From positions 1 to 11,529 of the forward strand of contig QMXQ01000029.1 in assembly GCA_003662205.1 (NCBI GenBank): a stretch of DNA of 11,529 nucleotides, written 5' to 3'. The stretch is from Candidatus Bathyarchaeota archaeon. Lineage in GTDB: Archaea; Thermoproteota; Bathyarchaeia; TCS64. Under the pieces are notes generated by a model. The model had not been told where the DNA came from, did no database searches, and saw only the letters and a program-made list of their open reading frames with translations. The position numbers and the translations under genes are program-made. This document shows positions 1 to 6,641 of the stretch, in pieces. Numbering within the stretch: position 1 is the first letter of the stretch; each line of letters begins with the position of its first letter.

Positions 1-459
1 ATGACTCCTGACTGGGTGCGGACAGATGAGATCATTGACCCGGAGGTGCAGAGGGCGGCGTTAAGAGGTCAGCTTGGCCTCGCTCGGGAGCTGGGGCTTC
101 CTGTGATCGTCCATGACCGTACCCCGGGCCTGGAGTTGCTCGAGATCCTCGAGGAGGAGGGCGTAGTTGAGGTGGGCGCCGCCATCCACGGCTTCGCGAA
201 GGACGCCGAGTACGTGGTGAGGGCGGTGGAGATGGGGGTCTACCTCTCTATCGGAAGGAGTGTCACTCGAGAGAAGAACGAGGTGCTCATGGAGGCCATC
301 AGGCAGGTCCCGCTCGACTGGATCCTGACCGAGACCGACTCGAGCGACCCCACACGCGTGCTGGAGGTGGCGGAGAAGGCAGCTGAAGTGAAGGGCCTGA
401 CCAGGGAAGAGGTAGGACGCGCCGCAACCAGAAATCTGAAGAAGCTACTCAAGCTCTAA
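1..459 (+). CDS. TatD-family metal-dependent hydrolase, 3' part (gene enters from left edge)
   Basis: 152 residues are visible, about the C-terminal 60% of a TatD-type protein (usually 250-270 residues). These are TIM-barrel metalloenzymes of the amidohydrolase superfamily, many acting as DNases or phosphoesterases. Visible marks are the strand-end motif LPVIVHDR (residues 33-40, metal ligand His38), the AAIHGF segment with His63 in place of the usual HCFSG, the LTETDSSDP motif (109-117) with the catalytic-type Asp113 of the canonical ETDSP, and a typical tail that includes EVGRAATRNLKKLL. The ATG at base 1 is probably internal: the first residues, PDWVRTDE, resemble the part just after the GEIGLD block, so the N-terminal HxH motif should lie outside the window. 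It is followed after 26 bases by the M24 peptidase on the same strand. The family is clear; the substrate is not. Confidence 0.85.
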   Translation: MTPDWVRTDEIIDPEVQRAALRGQLGLARELGLPVIVHDRTPGLELLEILEEEGVVEVGAAIHGFAKDAEYVVRAVEMGVYLSIGRSVTREKNEVLMEAIRQVPLDWILTETDSSDPTRVLEVAEKAAEVKGLTREEVGRAATRNLKKLLKL

Positions 460-485
460 TATTTCTTCTCTGAGAAGGGTGAATT

Positions 486-1631
486 GTGGATGGTGATGTT
501 GTGAATTATGAGGAGTCGATGAAACGTAGGACGGAAGCCATCCTCGCTGAGGTGGAGCGGCGCGGCTTCGACACCGTCGTCTTCGTGAACGAGGTCATCG
601 GACAGAACCCCTCGAACTTCGTCTACGTAGCGGGTCGGTGGGGGCTGGGAGAGGAGCACTGCGCGTTGGTCCTTAACGTGGACGGCGGATCCACGGTAGT
701 GATGCCCCACTGGGGGGCGGCGCGCATGAGGGAGAGCGGCCTCTACGATGAGGTCATAGCCGTGAGGCAGGAGAAGGGCCACCACATCAGGGGGGTGAGG
801 GAGGCCCTCGCCGCCAGCGATCTCGACAAGGTATGCTTCGACCTCTCAACCATGAGCGCCCAGTTCGCCCTCCAGCTCGGCCGCGCCATGGGGATATGTC
901 TGACGCCTGATCGGGATATCTCTGACCACGTCTTCAAGCTCCGATCAATCAAGGACGAGTTCGAGATCGCCGAGATGAGGCGTGCCATCTACATCACGGA
1001 GGAGGCCGTAATGGAGCTGGTGCAGGCAGCCAGGCCCGGGATGCACACTTGGACGCTGAAGAAGAGGCTGGACGCCGCCATGATCGAGAAGGGCGCCTAC
1101 GAGTCTAGCTTCGACTCCACCATCCGCTTTGGTCGGGGACCCCCTAGGCCTCCAGGCCTTGTCAAGCACGACGACATGCTCCTCGTAGACGTCGGGTGCA
1201 GGGTGGAGACGGGCTACTGTTCCGACATGGGCCGGACCTGGCCGATGACCCTAGACGCCGACGTGAGGGACTATCTGGAGAGGGCTGTAGCAGCCCACAC
1301 CGAGTCGATTAAGGCCATCAGGTCTGGGATAACTGGCAACGAGGTCCTGGAGAGAGCCAGCGAGGTAAACCGCGAGTACGGCTTCGAGCCGCTGGTCCGA
1401 TGTGGACACCAGATAGGCTTGGACGTCCACGACTACACTATGCCATATGCTCCCAGCTTCGGCCCCATCGAGACCGACAACCAACCCCTGGAGGCGGGGA
1501 TGACCCTCACCTTCGAGCCGCAGCACGTCGACCCGAAGATGAACATGAGAAGCCACATCGAGGACATCGTCCTCGTCACCGACGGCGACCCCATACTCCT
1601 CAACGAGCTCCCGTGGAAACTCCTATGGTAG
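486..1631 (+). CDS. M24-family metallopeptidase (Xaa-Pro aminopeptidase/dipeptidase-like)
   Basis: A 381-residue cytosolic protein with the two-domain plan of Xaa-Pro peptidases. The N-terminal creatinase-like domain spans about residues 10-150 and the pita-bread catalytic domain about 160-375. The five metal ligands expected of M24 enzymes are all present: Asp235 in LLVDVG, Asp247 in YCSDMGRTW, His308 in GHQIGLDVHD, Glu344 in TFEP and Glu359 in SHIEDIVLVT. It should therefore be an active two-metal peptidase, probably releasing N-terminal residues next to proline or splitting Xaa-Pro dipeptides. Creatinase-like amidinohydrolases share the fold, so substrate is uncertain. The GTG at 486 is chosen because GGGTG (477-481) sits 4 bases before it. 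An AT-rich box (457-464) lies about 26 bases upstream, so a leaderless transcript starting at this GTG is an alternative. There is no signal peptide or membrane segment. Confidence 0.9.
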   Translation: MDGDVVNYEESMKRRTEAILAEVERRGFDTVVFVNEVIGQNPSNFVYVAGRWGLGEEHCALVLNVDGGSTVVMPHWGAARMRESGLYDEVIAVRQEKGHHIRGVREALAASDLDKVCFDLSTMSAQFALQLGRAMGICLTPDRDISDHVFKLRSIKDEFEIAEMRRAIYITEEAVMELVQAARPGMHTWTLKKRLDAAMIEKGAYESSFDSTIRFGRGPPRPPGLVKHDDMLLVDVGCRVETGYCSDMGRTWPMTLDADVRDYLERAVAAHTESIKAIRSGITGNEVLERASEVNREYGFEPLVRCGHQIGLDVHDYTMPYAPSFGPIETDNQPLEAGMTLTFEPQHVDPKMNMRSHIEDIVLVTDGDPILLNELPWKLLW

Positions 1632-1683
1632 GAACACCCGCGTGCGGCGCACCAAGCCCCAAATTCTGTCGAAGAGATTCGCA

Positions 1684-1944
1684 ATGCCCGTCGAGATGGC
1701 GGCCTGTTCCAGAAGAACTCATTATAGCCTTCGGCCTATAACTCTCCTCGAGCTCCTGCAGTTCGAGGAAAGCACCAGCATAGGCTAAGCGGAACTGGTT
1801 GAAGACCTTTTCATCTCTTCAATCTATCTGGCGGAGAAGAGTAGCGGGAAGAGGGTTGTGAAGGCCCTTTCGGAGTTCACGCCCTCAGACGCCTATACAG
1901 AAATATGGGAGTGTGGTTGCGGTCACCCGCATCAAGTTCTTTGA
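1684..1944 (+). pseudogene. Possible decayed small gene, interrupted by TAA
   Basis: One frame carries a protein-like string from about 1741: LLELLQFEESTSIG, then an in-frame TAA (1786-1788), then AELVEDLFISSIYLAEKSS and KRVVKALSEFTPSDAY up to about 1900. It closes at TGA 1942-1944, inside the next gene. The composition (Leu, Glu, Lys, Ser, with helix-like spacing) looks more like real protein than the shadow frames nearby, and the two halves would join if the stop were removed. There is an ATG at 1684 in the same frame but no clear ribosome site. I do not recognise the family. The stretch could equally be non-coding sequence that happens to be open. Nothing else is evident in the 281 bases between the M24 gene and the AbrB-like gene. 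Confidence 0.22.
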
Positions 1945-2155
1945 GAAGTCGGGGGCCAGGCTCAACATCCCGGCAAGTGTCGTGCGAAGCCCCGGCTTCC
2001 CCTTCGAGGACGACGACCTGGTGAAGATCGAGATAGGGAACGACTCCCTCATCATCGAGAAGCCTGAGTGGTGGGAGATGCTAGACTGGAACGAGATGCG
2101 AAACGCCTACAACGCCCTCCCCGACGAGATCAAAGAGAAGATAGCGGAGCACTGA
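1913..2155 (+). CDS. Small AbrB/MazE/SpoVT-fold DNA-binding protein
   Basis: An 80-residue protein. Residues about 4-52 fit the swapped-hairpin AbrB fold: a first strand (TRIKFFEKSGARLNIPASVV), a conserved turn, then FEDDDLVKIEIGNDSLIIEKP. The tail from 51 to 80 is acidic and aromatic (PEWWEMLDW) and probably helical. Proteins of this fold bind DNA as dimers and act as antitoxins or transition-state regulators. No toxin gene of the usual PIN, MazF or RelE type lies beside it, so an orphan regulator or an antitoxin that has lost its partner is possible. The GTG at 1913 is the only reasonable start before the conserved strand; GGGAG directly precedes it, closer than an ordinary ribosome site, so initiation may be leaderless or weak. 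A TATA-like segment (CCTATACAG, 1892-1900) lies about 20 bases upstream. Fold assignment is fairly secure, function is not. Confidence 0.75.
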   Translation: MVAVTRIKFFEKSGARLNIPASVVRSPGFPFEDDDLVKIEIGNDSLIIEKPEWWEMLDWNEMRNAYNALPDEIKEKIAEH

Positions 2156-2234
2156 CTTGCCCCCGAATAGACTTCCCCTCTTACAGAAGAACTCGGCGGT
2201 AAAGCCCTCGACTTCAGTTGCGGGGATGAATCGC

Positions 2235-2258
2235 CGTTGAACTTATATTCTCTCAACG
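2235..2258 (+). promoter_or_regulatory. TATA-like box enclosed by an inverted repeat
   Basis: CGTTGA (2235-2240) and TCAACG (2253-2258) are perfect inverted arms of 6 bases, separated by 12 bases that contain CTTATATTC, a good match to an archaeal box A. A repeat straddling a TATA box is the usual shape of an operator. The box centre (about 2246) would predict a start near 2272, some 11 bases inside the first helix of the RNA candidate that follows, so the promoter and the fold do not fit perfectly. The AbrB-fold gene just upstream is a conceivable binder, but nothing in the sequence shows this. Confidence 0.35.
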
Positions 2259-2567
2259 CTGAGCCTCCCCTGGGCAAGATGGACGGCGTGGGTGTGGGCT
2301 CCGGTGGAGAAGGCATCCGCGAGACGCCGTCGAAGGTCGCAAGGGCATGCGTGAAGCCCGGTCCAGGCGCGCCAGAGGTTCTCCGAGCAGTGCTTGGGGG
2401 ACGGGGCCGCATTGACACGGCCCGAGGGCTGGAGGCTCTCCGGCGAAGCCGGCGATTCGGATGGCTGAGACCCGGGCTCCGGGAAGCCGAAGCGTTCTTG
2501 GACGCACGAGGCAGAGAGACCCGAGGATCCCCCGGCTTCAGCCGAGGAGAGTGTCAACTCATATCTC
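2240..2567. repeat. Near-identical short repeats flanking the structured RNA candidate
   Basis: AACTTATATTCTC (2240-2252) and AACTCATATCTC (2556-2567) agree at all but one substitution and one deleted base, in the same orientation, and sit on either side of the GC-rich structured block. They could be traces of an insertion or a chance likeness of AT-rich promoter-type sequence. The second copy overlaps the 3' end of the polymerase gene by two bases. Confidence 0.25.
2261..2550 (+). ncRNA. Candidate structured RNA of about 290 nt, family not recognised
   Basis: This GC-rich stretch has open frames on both strands, but their products are Arg/Pro/Ser-rich and featureless, so it is probably not coding. 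It does contain many complementary segments: GAGCCTCC (2261-2268) with GGAGGCTC (2431-2438), enclosing hairpins 2282-2289/2324-2331 (8 bp, continued by 2290-2294/2314-2318 and 2299-2302/2306-2309), 2343-2346/2356-2359, 2363-2370/2390-2397 and 2404-2409/2418-2423. A second domain has 2440-2444/2448-2452, 2456-2460 plus 2465-2466 with 2485-2491 around 2471-2475/2479-2483, 2492-2496/2501-2505, and 2533-2536/2541-2544. At least four pairs are G-U on the + strand and would be A-C on the other strand, which favours + orientation. RNase P, SRP, tRNA and rRNA signatures are not met. Ends are approximate, no terminator is evident, and the fold was paired by eye. Confidence 0.45.
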
Positions 2568-4587
2568 ATAAGATTGGCCTGAGAAGGTTCTCGGCTGCCC
2601 TCCTTACAAGCTCCGCGTACTTTTTCCGGTCATAGCCATGATGGCAGCCGTTAAGCAGAGAAACGGGCATGACTCTCATGTAAGGATTCACGCGACCAGC
2701 GTCCGTGAAGAGATACTTGATCACGTTGTCCTCGGCTCCGAGTTCAGCCGCCACAACGTGAGGCTGTTTGGATGCATACTCCGAGGGGCGCCGCCTGAGC
2801 ATCTTCGATATGACAAGCTCCTCAGCCTCCACCTCGCCGCGGATGATCTCCCCGCAGGCTTTTTCGACGAGCTTCTGAACCTTGGGAAGCTGCCTATCCA
2901 TGACCTCCTCGGCGGACTCGGCGTCAAAGAGCACTTTCATCCCCCGCATCTGAAGCCGTTTAATGAACGGCGGCGTATCATGCCTTCGCAGCTCCATCCC
3001 TCGACAAAAGAGGCTGCCGTCCATCAGCTTCCCATAGTAGTGGTTGGCCGCCTGCGTCCTCGGGTCCGAGGCCTTCGACAGCAAGACGAGGAACCTGAAG
3101 TGCCGGTCAAGCCTGATGGGCAGCCCCGTCGCCGTCGCAATCTCCCCGGCAAGCTCCTCATAATCCCAGCGAGCGGCGCCTAGCTTCTTCACGAAGAGCG
3201 AGTCCGAGTTCCCGTAGATCACCTCGAAGCCCCGCTCCAAGGCGATGTTCATGGCTTGGACGAGGACCCGCCGGGCGACCCGGTTTATCTCCTGGAAGAC
3301 CCGGACGTTCCCAAACCGGTTCGCGAAGCAGCCGCTATACCCATAGATGCAGACGAGAACCAGCTTCAAGGCTAGCTGCCTCTGCTCACACCACACCCAT
3401 TCCCTGCTTCCGACGGGGAACCGGCTCCTGAGATGCTTGAAGTAGAGACGGCGCTCTAGGAACCGCCGTGTGAAGCCGCCGAGGAACCCGGGGCGGCTCT
3501 GATCCACGCCCTCCGGCCCCACTGTCTCGTAGCTGACATTCCTCCTGACGATGATGTTCGGAAACATGGACTCGAAGTCGAGGCAGCCCACGTTCTCATG
3601 CAACCCCACCCGCGGAGACAGTATCAAGCCGCCCCGGTCCCGGCGGGCGAGGTCCCAGGCCGTCGAGACGTAGCCGTAGCCACCCCTCGACTCGGGTATC
3701 AGGACTCCGAGCCTCCAGGCTTCGTAGCACTGGCGGCTGTCGATGGTCTTCCCCGCAGGCCAGTCCGCACACATCCCTAAGGGCGCAAGGGTGAACCGGG
3801 CCTTCTCCACCAGCCCGGCGAGACCCACCTCCCTGAAGGTCTTAAGCTCCAGCAGAACCCGACCAGACGGAGCCCCGCCGCCTCCACGCCCGAGACACAG
3901 ATCAAATCCCAGAGCCTTCGCCCTGTCGAGAAGGCCTCTCACTGTTCCGCTCACGCTCTCAGCGACGAGTAGGTCAGGGTCCCGCTCCTCGACAATCTCC
4001 TCGAATCGGGAGAGAGCCGTGGCCTCACCTCCCTCCAGCACGCAACTAGTCTTGAACTCCCCGTCGTAAACGGTGATCCTGTCGCCCTGATCGACGCTGA
4101 AGATGAGGGGCTTGAAGGGCGGAGGCTCCAGCGCCAAACCATCATCCACAGCCCTGATCTCCTCCAGCCGCCCATTCACCCCTGTCCAGAGAACACGGTC
4201 CGACGGGGCGACGCCTCTCCGGAACAGATACCACTGAACCGGCCTCAGATCTACATCATAGAGACTCCCGGCCTCCTTGAGGCCCCTCACAAAGGATTCG
4301 ACCTTGGGGAGGTCTTCGACACTCTCTACAGTCACGCGGACGACATCAATCAGCCTCCGACGTCGCAGAGATGCGAATCTGCGCGTGGCCTCGACGGCGT
4401 AGACGGACGGATGCTCCTCCAGCCGCGCCGTAAGCTCCTCAATATTCACACCACGTTTCGGAGCCACGTGGAACCTCGGCCTGTACCGCTCCCGAATCTC
4501 CACAACCTCGCCCGCCACGGTCTTCAGCCAGAGAACCATGTCGCCGCCATCGATGGAGACATCTAGGAGCCACCCCTCATTCTGCAT
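2566..4587 (-). CDS. B-family DNA polymerase homologue with degenerate exonuclease and altered polymerase motifs (PolB2-like)
   Basis: 673 residues, shorter than replicative archaeal PolB (usually about 770-900). The order is N-terminal domain (1-155), exonuclease-like domain (160-300), palm and fingers (330-500), thumb (505-673). Polymerase motif A is intact in form (DFESMFPNII, 337-346, Asp337). Motif B (about 408-416) keeps Lys408 and Tyr415-Gly416 but has Val412 where the family has Asn. Motif C reads YGNSDS (458-463) instead of YGDTDS: the first Asp is Asn460, while Asp462, the more important metal ligand in studied B-family enzymes, remains. The exonuclease motifs are gone: no DxE in FSVDQGDR (163-170), no Asn/Phe-Asp in VAESVSGTV, no Tyr-x3-Asp near 265-275. 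The thumb region RGMELRRHDTPPF is recognisable. It should lack proofreading; residual polymerase activity is possible. The start lies 4 bases after the stop of the RadA-like gene, so translation is probably coupled. It best fits the inactivated or translesion PolB2 branch. Confidence 0.9.
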   Translation of the reverse strand: MQNEGWLLDVSIDGGDMVLWLKTVAGEVVEIRERYRPRFHVAPKRGVNIEELTARLEEHPSVYAVEATRRFASLRRRRLIDVVRVTVESVEDLPKVESFVRGLKEAGSLYDVDLRPVQWYLFRRGVAPSDRVLWTGVNGRLEEIRAVDDGLALEPPPFKPLIFSVDQGDRITVYDGEFKTSCVLEGGEATALSRFEEIVEERDPDLLVAESVSGTVRGLLDRAKALGFDLCLGRGGGGAPSGRVLLELKTFREVGLAGLVEKARFTLAPLGMCADWPAGKTIDSRQCYEAWRLGVLIPESRGGYGYVSTAWDLARRDRGGLILSPRVGLHENVGCLDFESMFPNIIVRRNVSYETVGPEGVDQSRPGFLGGFTRRFLERRLYFKHLRSRFPVGSREWVWCEQRQLALKLVLVCIYGYSGCFANRFGNVRVFQEINRVARRVLVQAMNIALERGFEVIYGNSDSLFVKKLGAARWDYEELAGEIATATGLPIRLDRHFRFLVLLSKASDPRTQAANHYYGKLMDGSLFCRGMELRRHDTPPFIKRLQMRGMKVLFDAESAEEVMDRQLPKVQKLVEKACGEIIRGEVEAEELVISKMLRRRPSEYASKQPHVVAAELGAEDNVIKYLFTDAGRVNPYMRVMPVSLLNGCHHGYDRKKYAELVRRAAENLLRPIL

Positions 4588-4591
4588 CGGC

Positions 4592-5623
4592 TCAGCCTTC
4601 CGCGTCCCGTTCCCTCAGCCGCCCCATCTCGGCCCTGAGGTCATCAAACCCCTTCATCAGCCGGGCGATCAGGCTCCTGTTGTCCACCACAGCCGCCAGC
4701 AGCATCAGGTCGAAGAGCGTCAGGGACTCGGCGTAGCTCATCGCCCCCAGCTCACTCGACCACGCTTCAACCAGAGCCTCGAAGGCCTCCCGCCTGTCCC
4801 GGTCCACCAGGGCCTTCTGGAACTCCTTCCTGAGGCGCGCCACGGTCTCCTCGAAGGAGACTCTGAACGGCGGAGTAGACCTACCCACTTCCACATCCCT
4901 CCTCAGGCTGTACTCGACGGTGCGGGGAACCTGCGCCGGGTGCTTCAGCAGGTGCGCCCTCACGTACGCGGCGCCCCTCCCGCTCCGGTGGAGGTAGAGG
5001 ATCACGTTCGCCAGGTGTCGGAGGAACTCCCCGCCCTCCGGCATCGGCAGAAGCCCCCTTCCCCGGCGGCTTCGGCATGAGACCACCAGCGGAACATTCC
5101 TCTCGGCGCACGCCTGCTTCAAGCGGAGGGCCGCACCCTGAAGCTCCTGGCTCCGCGCGGCGCGGCTCCGGCTCCTCGCGTCGTCCGTGACCAGCTTCGC
5201 TATGTCCCTGACCAAGACGAGGCGGACCTCGGGGTCACGCGCCAAGAGGTCCGAGATCTCGTCGATGAGGCCCGCCTGCTGGTCGGCGGAGAAGGCGCAG
5301 AGGACGTAGACCCGCTTCAAAGCGTCTTCGGCCGCCAGCCCCGACTCCTCCAGCAGCCTGACTAGGCCCTCGACGTTGAGCAGGGTCTTCTCCACCCGGT
5401 AGTTGCCGCAGAGCATGTACGCCGCCCTGCCCCCGGCCCTCAGGCTCTCGACGAGGATGTGGATGAGTAGCTCCTCCACGGGGTCAGGGTCGCCGTAGAC
5501 CAGGTAGAGCCTGCCGGGCCGGAGGCCTCCGAGGAGGAGGTCGAGCCTGTCGCAGCCCGTGGACAGGGCGTCCTCTCCGAGGCTGGAGAGGAACCGGTCT
5601 AGGCCGCGCGTGAACCCCGACAT
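4592..5623 (-). CDS. RadA/RecA-like paralogue without a functional Walker A (predicted non-ATP-binding)
   Basis: 343 residues. The RecA-core entry is clear: STGCDRLDLLLGGL (21-34) matches the TGSxxLDxLLGGG lead-in of RadA/RadB, followed by RLYLVYGDPDPVEE (38-51). In RadA this position is GEFGSGKT, so the Gly-Lys-Thr/Ser of the P-loop is replaced. The Walker B strand is also shifted, VRLVLVRDI (133-141), with Arg139 where Asp is expected. The core ends near 245. A further 90 residues (about 255-343) are strongly helical and charged and have no counterpart in RadA; this tail is a candidate partner-binding region. The ATG at 5623 has GGAGG (5630-5634 on the opposite strand reading) 6 bases before it, and the radA stop is only 21 bases upstream; the polymerase gene follows after 4 bases. 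The context suggests a structural adaptor between recombinase filament and polymerase, comparable with bacterial ImuA. That role is inference. Confidence 0.8.
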   Translation of the reverse strand: MSGFTRGLDRFLSSLGEDALSTGCDRLDLLLGGLRPGRLYLVYGDPDPVEELLIHILVESLRAGGRAAYMLCGNYRVEKTLLNVEGLVRLLEESGLAAEDALKRVYVLCAFSADQQAGLIDEISDLLARDPEVRLVLVRDIAKLVTDDARSRSRAARSQELQGAALRLKQACAERNVPLVVSCRSRRGRGLLPMPEGGEFLRHLANVILYLHRSGRGAAYVRAHLLKHPAQVPRTVEYSLRRDVEVGRSTPPFRVSFEETVARLRKEFQKALVDRDRREAFEALVEAWSSELGAMSYAESLTLFDLMLLAAVVDNRSLIARLMKGFDDLRAEMGRLRERDAEG

Positions 5624-5644
5624 CTCATGCCTCCGCCGGGCCTT

Positions 5645-6598
5645 CTACTCTTCCTCGGCGTCCTCTACGCCCTTCTCCGTGATGGCGAACCGGACCCTCA
5701 CCTCGGGCAGGCTTGGGGAGTCGATGACCCGGGCCAGCCGGGTGTTCGCCTTCCCCTTCCTGAGGTAGACCCTGTGGGTGCAGGCGTGGCCCATCACGTG
5801 TCCGCCCGTCGGCTTGTTCGGGTCGCCGTAGTTCACGTTGGGGGTCGCCTGCACCTGGTTGGTGACGACGACGGCGATGTTCGAGGTCTCCGCCAGCCTG
5901 AGGAGCCTGCTGAGGCAGCTTCCCAGCTTCTGCTGCCGGGGCGCCAGGTTCTCCCTGCCGATGTACTCGCCCCTGAAGTGGCCGATCATGCTGTCCACGA
6001 TGACCAGCCGGACCCTCTGCTCCTCCACGAGCCTGGAGAGGCTGTCGATGAGGATGACGAGGTGGTCGGTGTTGTAGCAGCGGGCGACCAGAAGCCCGTT
6101 CAGAACCTTCTCCGCGTCGATGCCCCTGCTCTCCGCGATCTGGACGACGCGCTCTGGGAGGAACGTGTTCTCGGTGTCGATGACGGCGACCCTGCCGCCG
6201 AGGCCTCCCTCCTCGGGCGGCTGCTGCGCTGTGACGCTCAGCGTCATGCATATCTGGGTCTTGCCTGAGCCGAACTCGCCGATGAGCTCGGTGATGGCGC
6301 CGGTCTCGACGCCGCCGCCGAGGATGCCGTCCAGCCTCGAGGAGCCGGTGGTGCACCTCATCATGTCCTTCCTCCGTTCAAGTACCTCCCTGGCCGGGAC
6401 GAACCCGGGGTCAACCATCATCCGGGCGAGGTGGCTCACCTTCACGGCGGTGGGCTCCCCCATGCCCGTCCGCTCCACCAGCTCCCTCACCGGGGTCGCG
6501 GCCACCGATTCAAGGGTGATGTACCCCGCCCTCCTTAGCTTCGCTATGGTCGTCCTGGCGACGCCCTCAAGGACGCCCGGCTCTAAGAGCACAGCCAC
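5645..6598 (-). CDS. radA: DNA repair and recombination protein RadA
   Basis: The archaeal RecA/Rad51 recombinase, forming ATP-dependent filaments on single-stranded DNA for strand exchange. From GTG 6598 it has 317 residues, the usual size. Visible parts are the N-terminal helix-hairpin-helix domain (about 8-62), the linker polymerisation motif FVPA (66-69), Walker A GEFGSGKT (107-114), the Glu-containing DTENTF strand (141-146), Walker B LVIVD (198-202), the HFRGEY-GRENLAPRQQKL region (207-225) and the L2 segment with NQVQATPNVNYGDP (247-260). All catalytic motifs are intact. An in-frame ATG at 6649 would add 17 residues, but a TATA box (6632-6641) lies inside that extension and the added residues are Arg-rich and not RadA-like. 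GTG 6598 has GGGGA (6605-6609) five or six bases before it. It is the first gene of a three-gene unit; its divergent neighbour is a DUF72 gene. Confidence 0.95.
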   Translation of the reverse strand: MAVLLEPGVLEGVARTTIAKLRRAGYITLESVAATPVRELVERTGMGEPTAVKVSHLARMMVDPGFVPAREVLERRKDMMRCTTGSSRLDGILGGGVETGAITELIGEFGSGKTQICMTLSVTAQQPPEEGGLGGRVAVIDTENTFLPERVVQIAESRGIDAEKVLNGLLVARCYNTDHLVILIDSLSRLVEEQRVRLVIVDSMIGHFRGEYIGRENLAPRQQKLGSCLSRLLRLAETSNIAVVVTNQVQATPNVNYGDPNKPTGGHVMGHACTHRVYLRKGKANTRLARVIDSPSLPEVRVRFAITEKGVEDAEEE

Positions 6599-6631
6599 AC
6601 GTCTTCCCCGCGCGCGGCTCCTCTGGCCCCG

Positions 6632-6641
6632 CATATAAACC
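6632..6641 (-). promoter_or_regulatory. radA operon TATA box
   Basis: Read on the minus strand, GGTTTATATG is a close match to archaeal box A. Its centre at about 6637 predicts transcription from about 6611, giving a leader of roughly 13 bases before GTG 6598 that just holds the GGGGA ribosome site. This is the only good promoter seen for the radA, RadA-like and polymerase genes, since the later gaps are too short for another. Confidence 0.6.

Noticed and set aside
2261..2550. RNase P RNA or full SRP RNA in the GC-rich non-coding block
   Set aside because: The near-invariant GAGGAAAGTC-type and P4 sequences of RNase P RNA are absent. For SRP RNA the GGAA loop, the Alu-domain motifs and the long closing helix to the 3' end are missing; only a helix-8-like hairpin is seen.
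2237..2635. Open frames of about 100-130 codons on both strands over the GC-rich block
   Set aside because: Their products are rich in Arg, Pro, Ser and Gly, match no recognisable family and exist in several frames at once, as expected for GC-rich non-coding sequence.
5625..6356. A 243-codon open frame on the minus strand inside radA
   Set aside because: It is the shifted frame of radA, with an Arg/His/Gly-rich product and no motifs.
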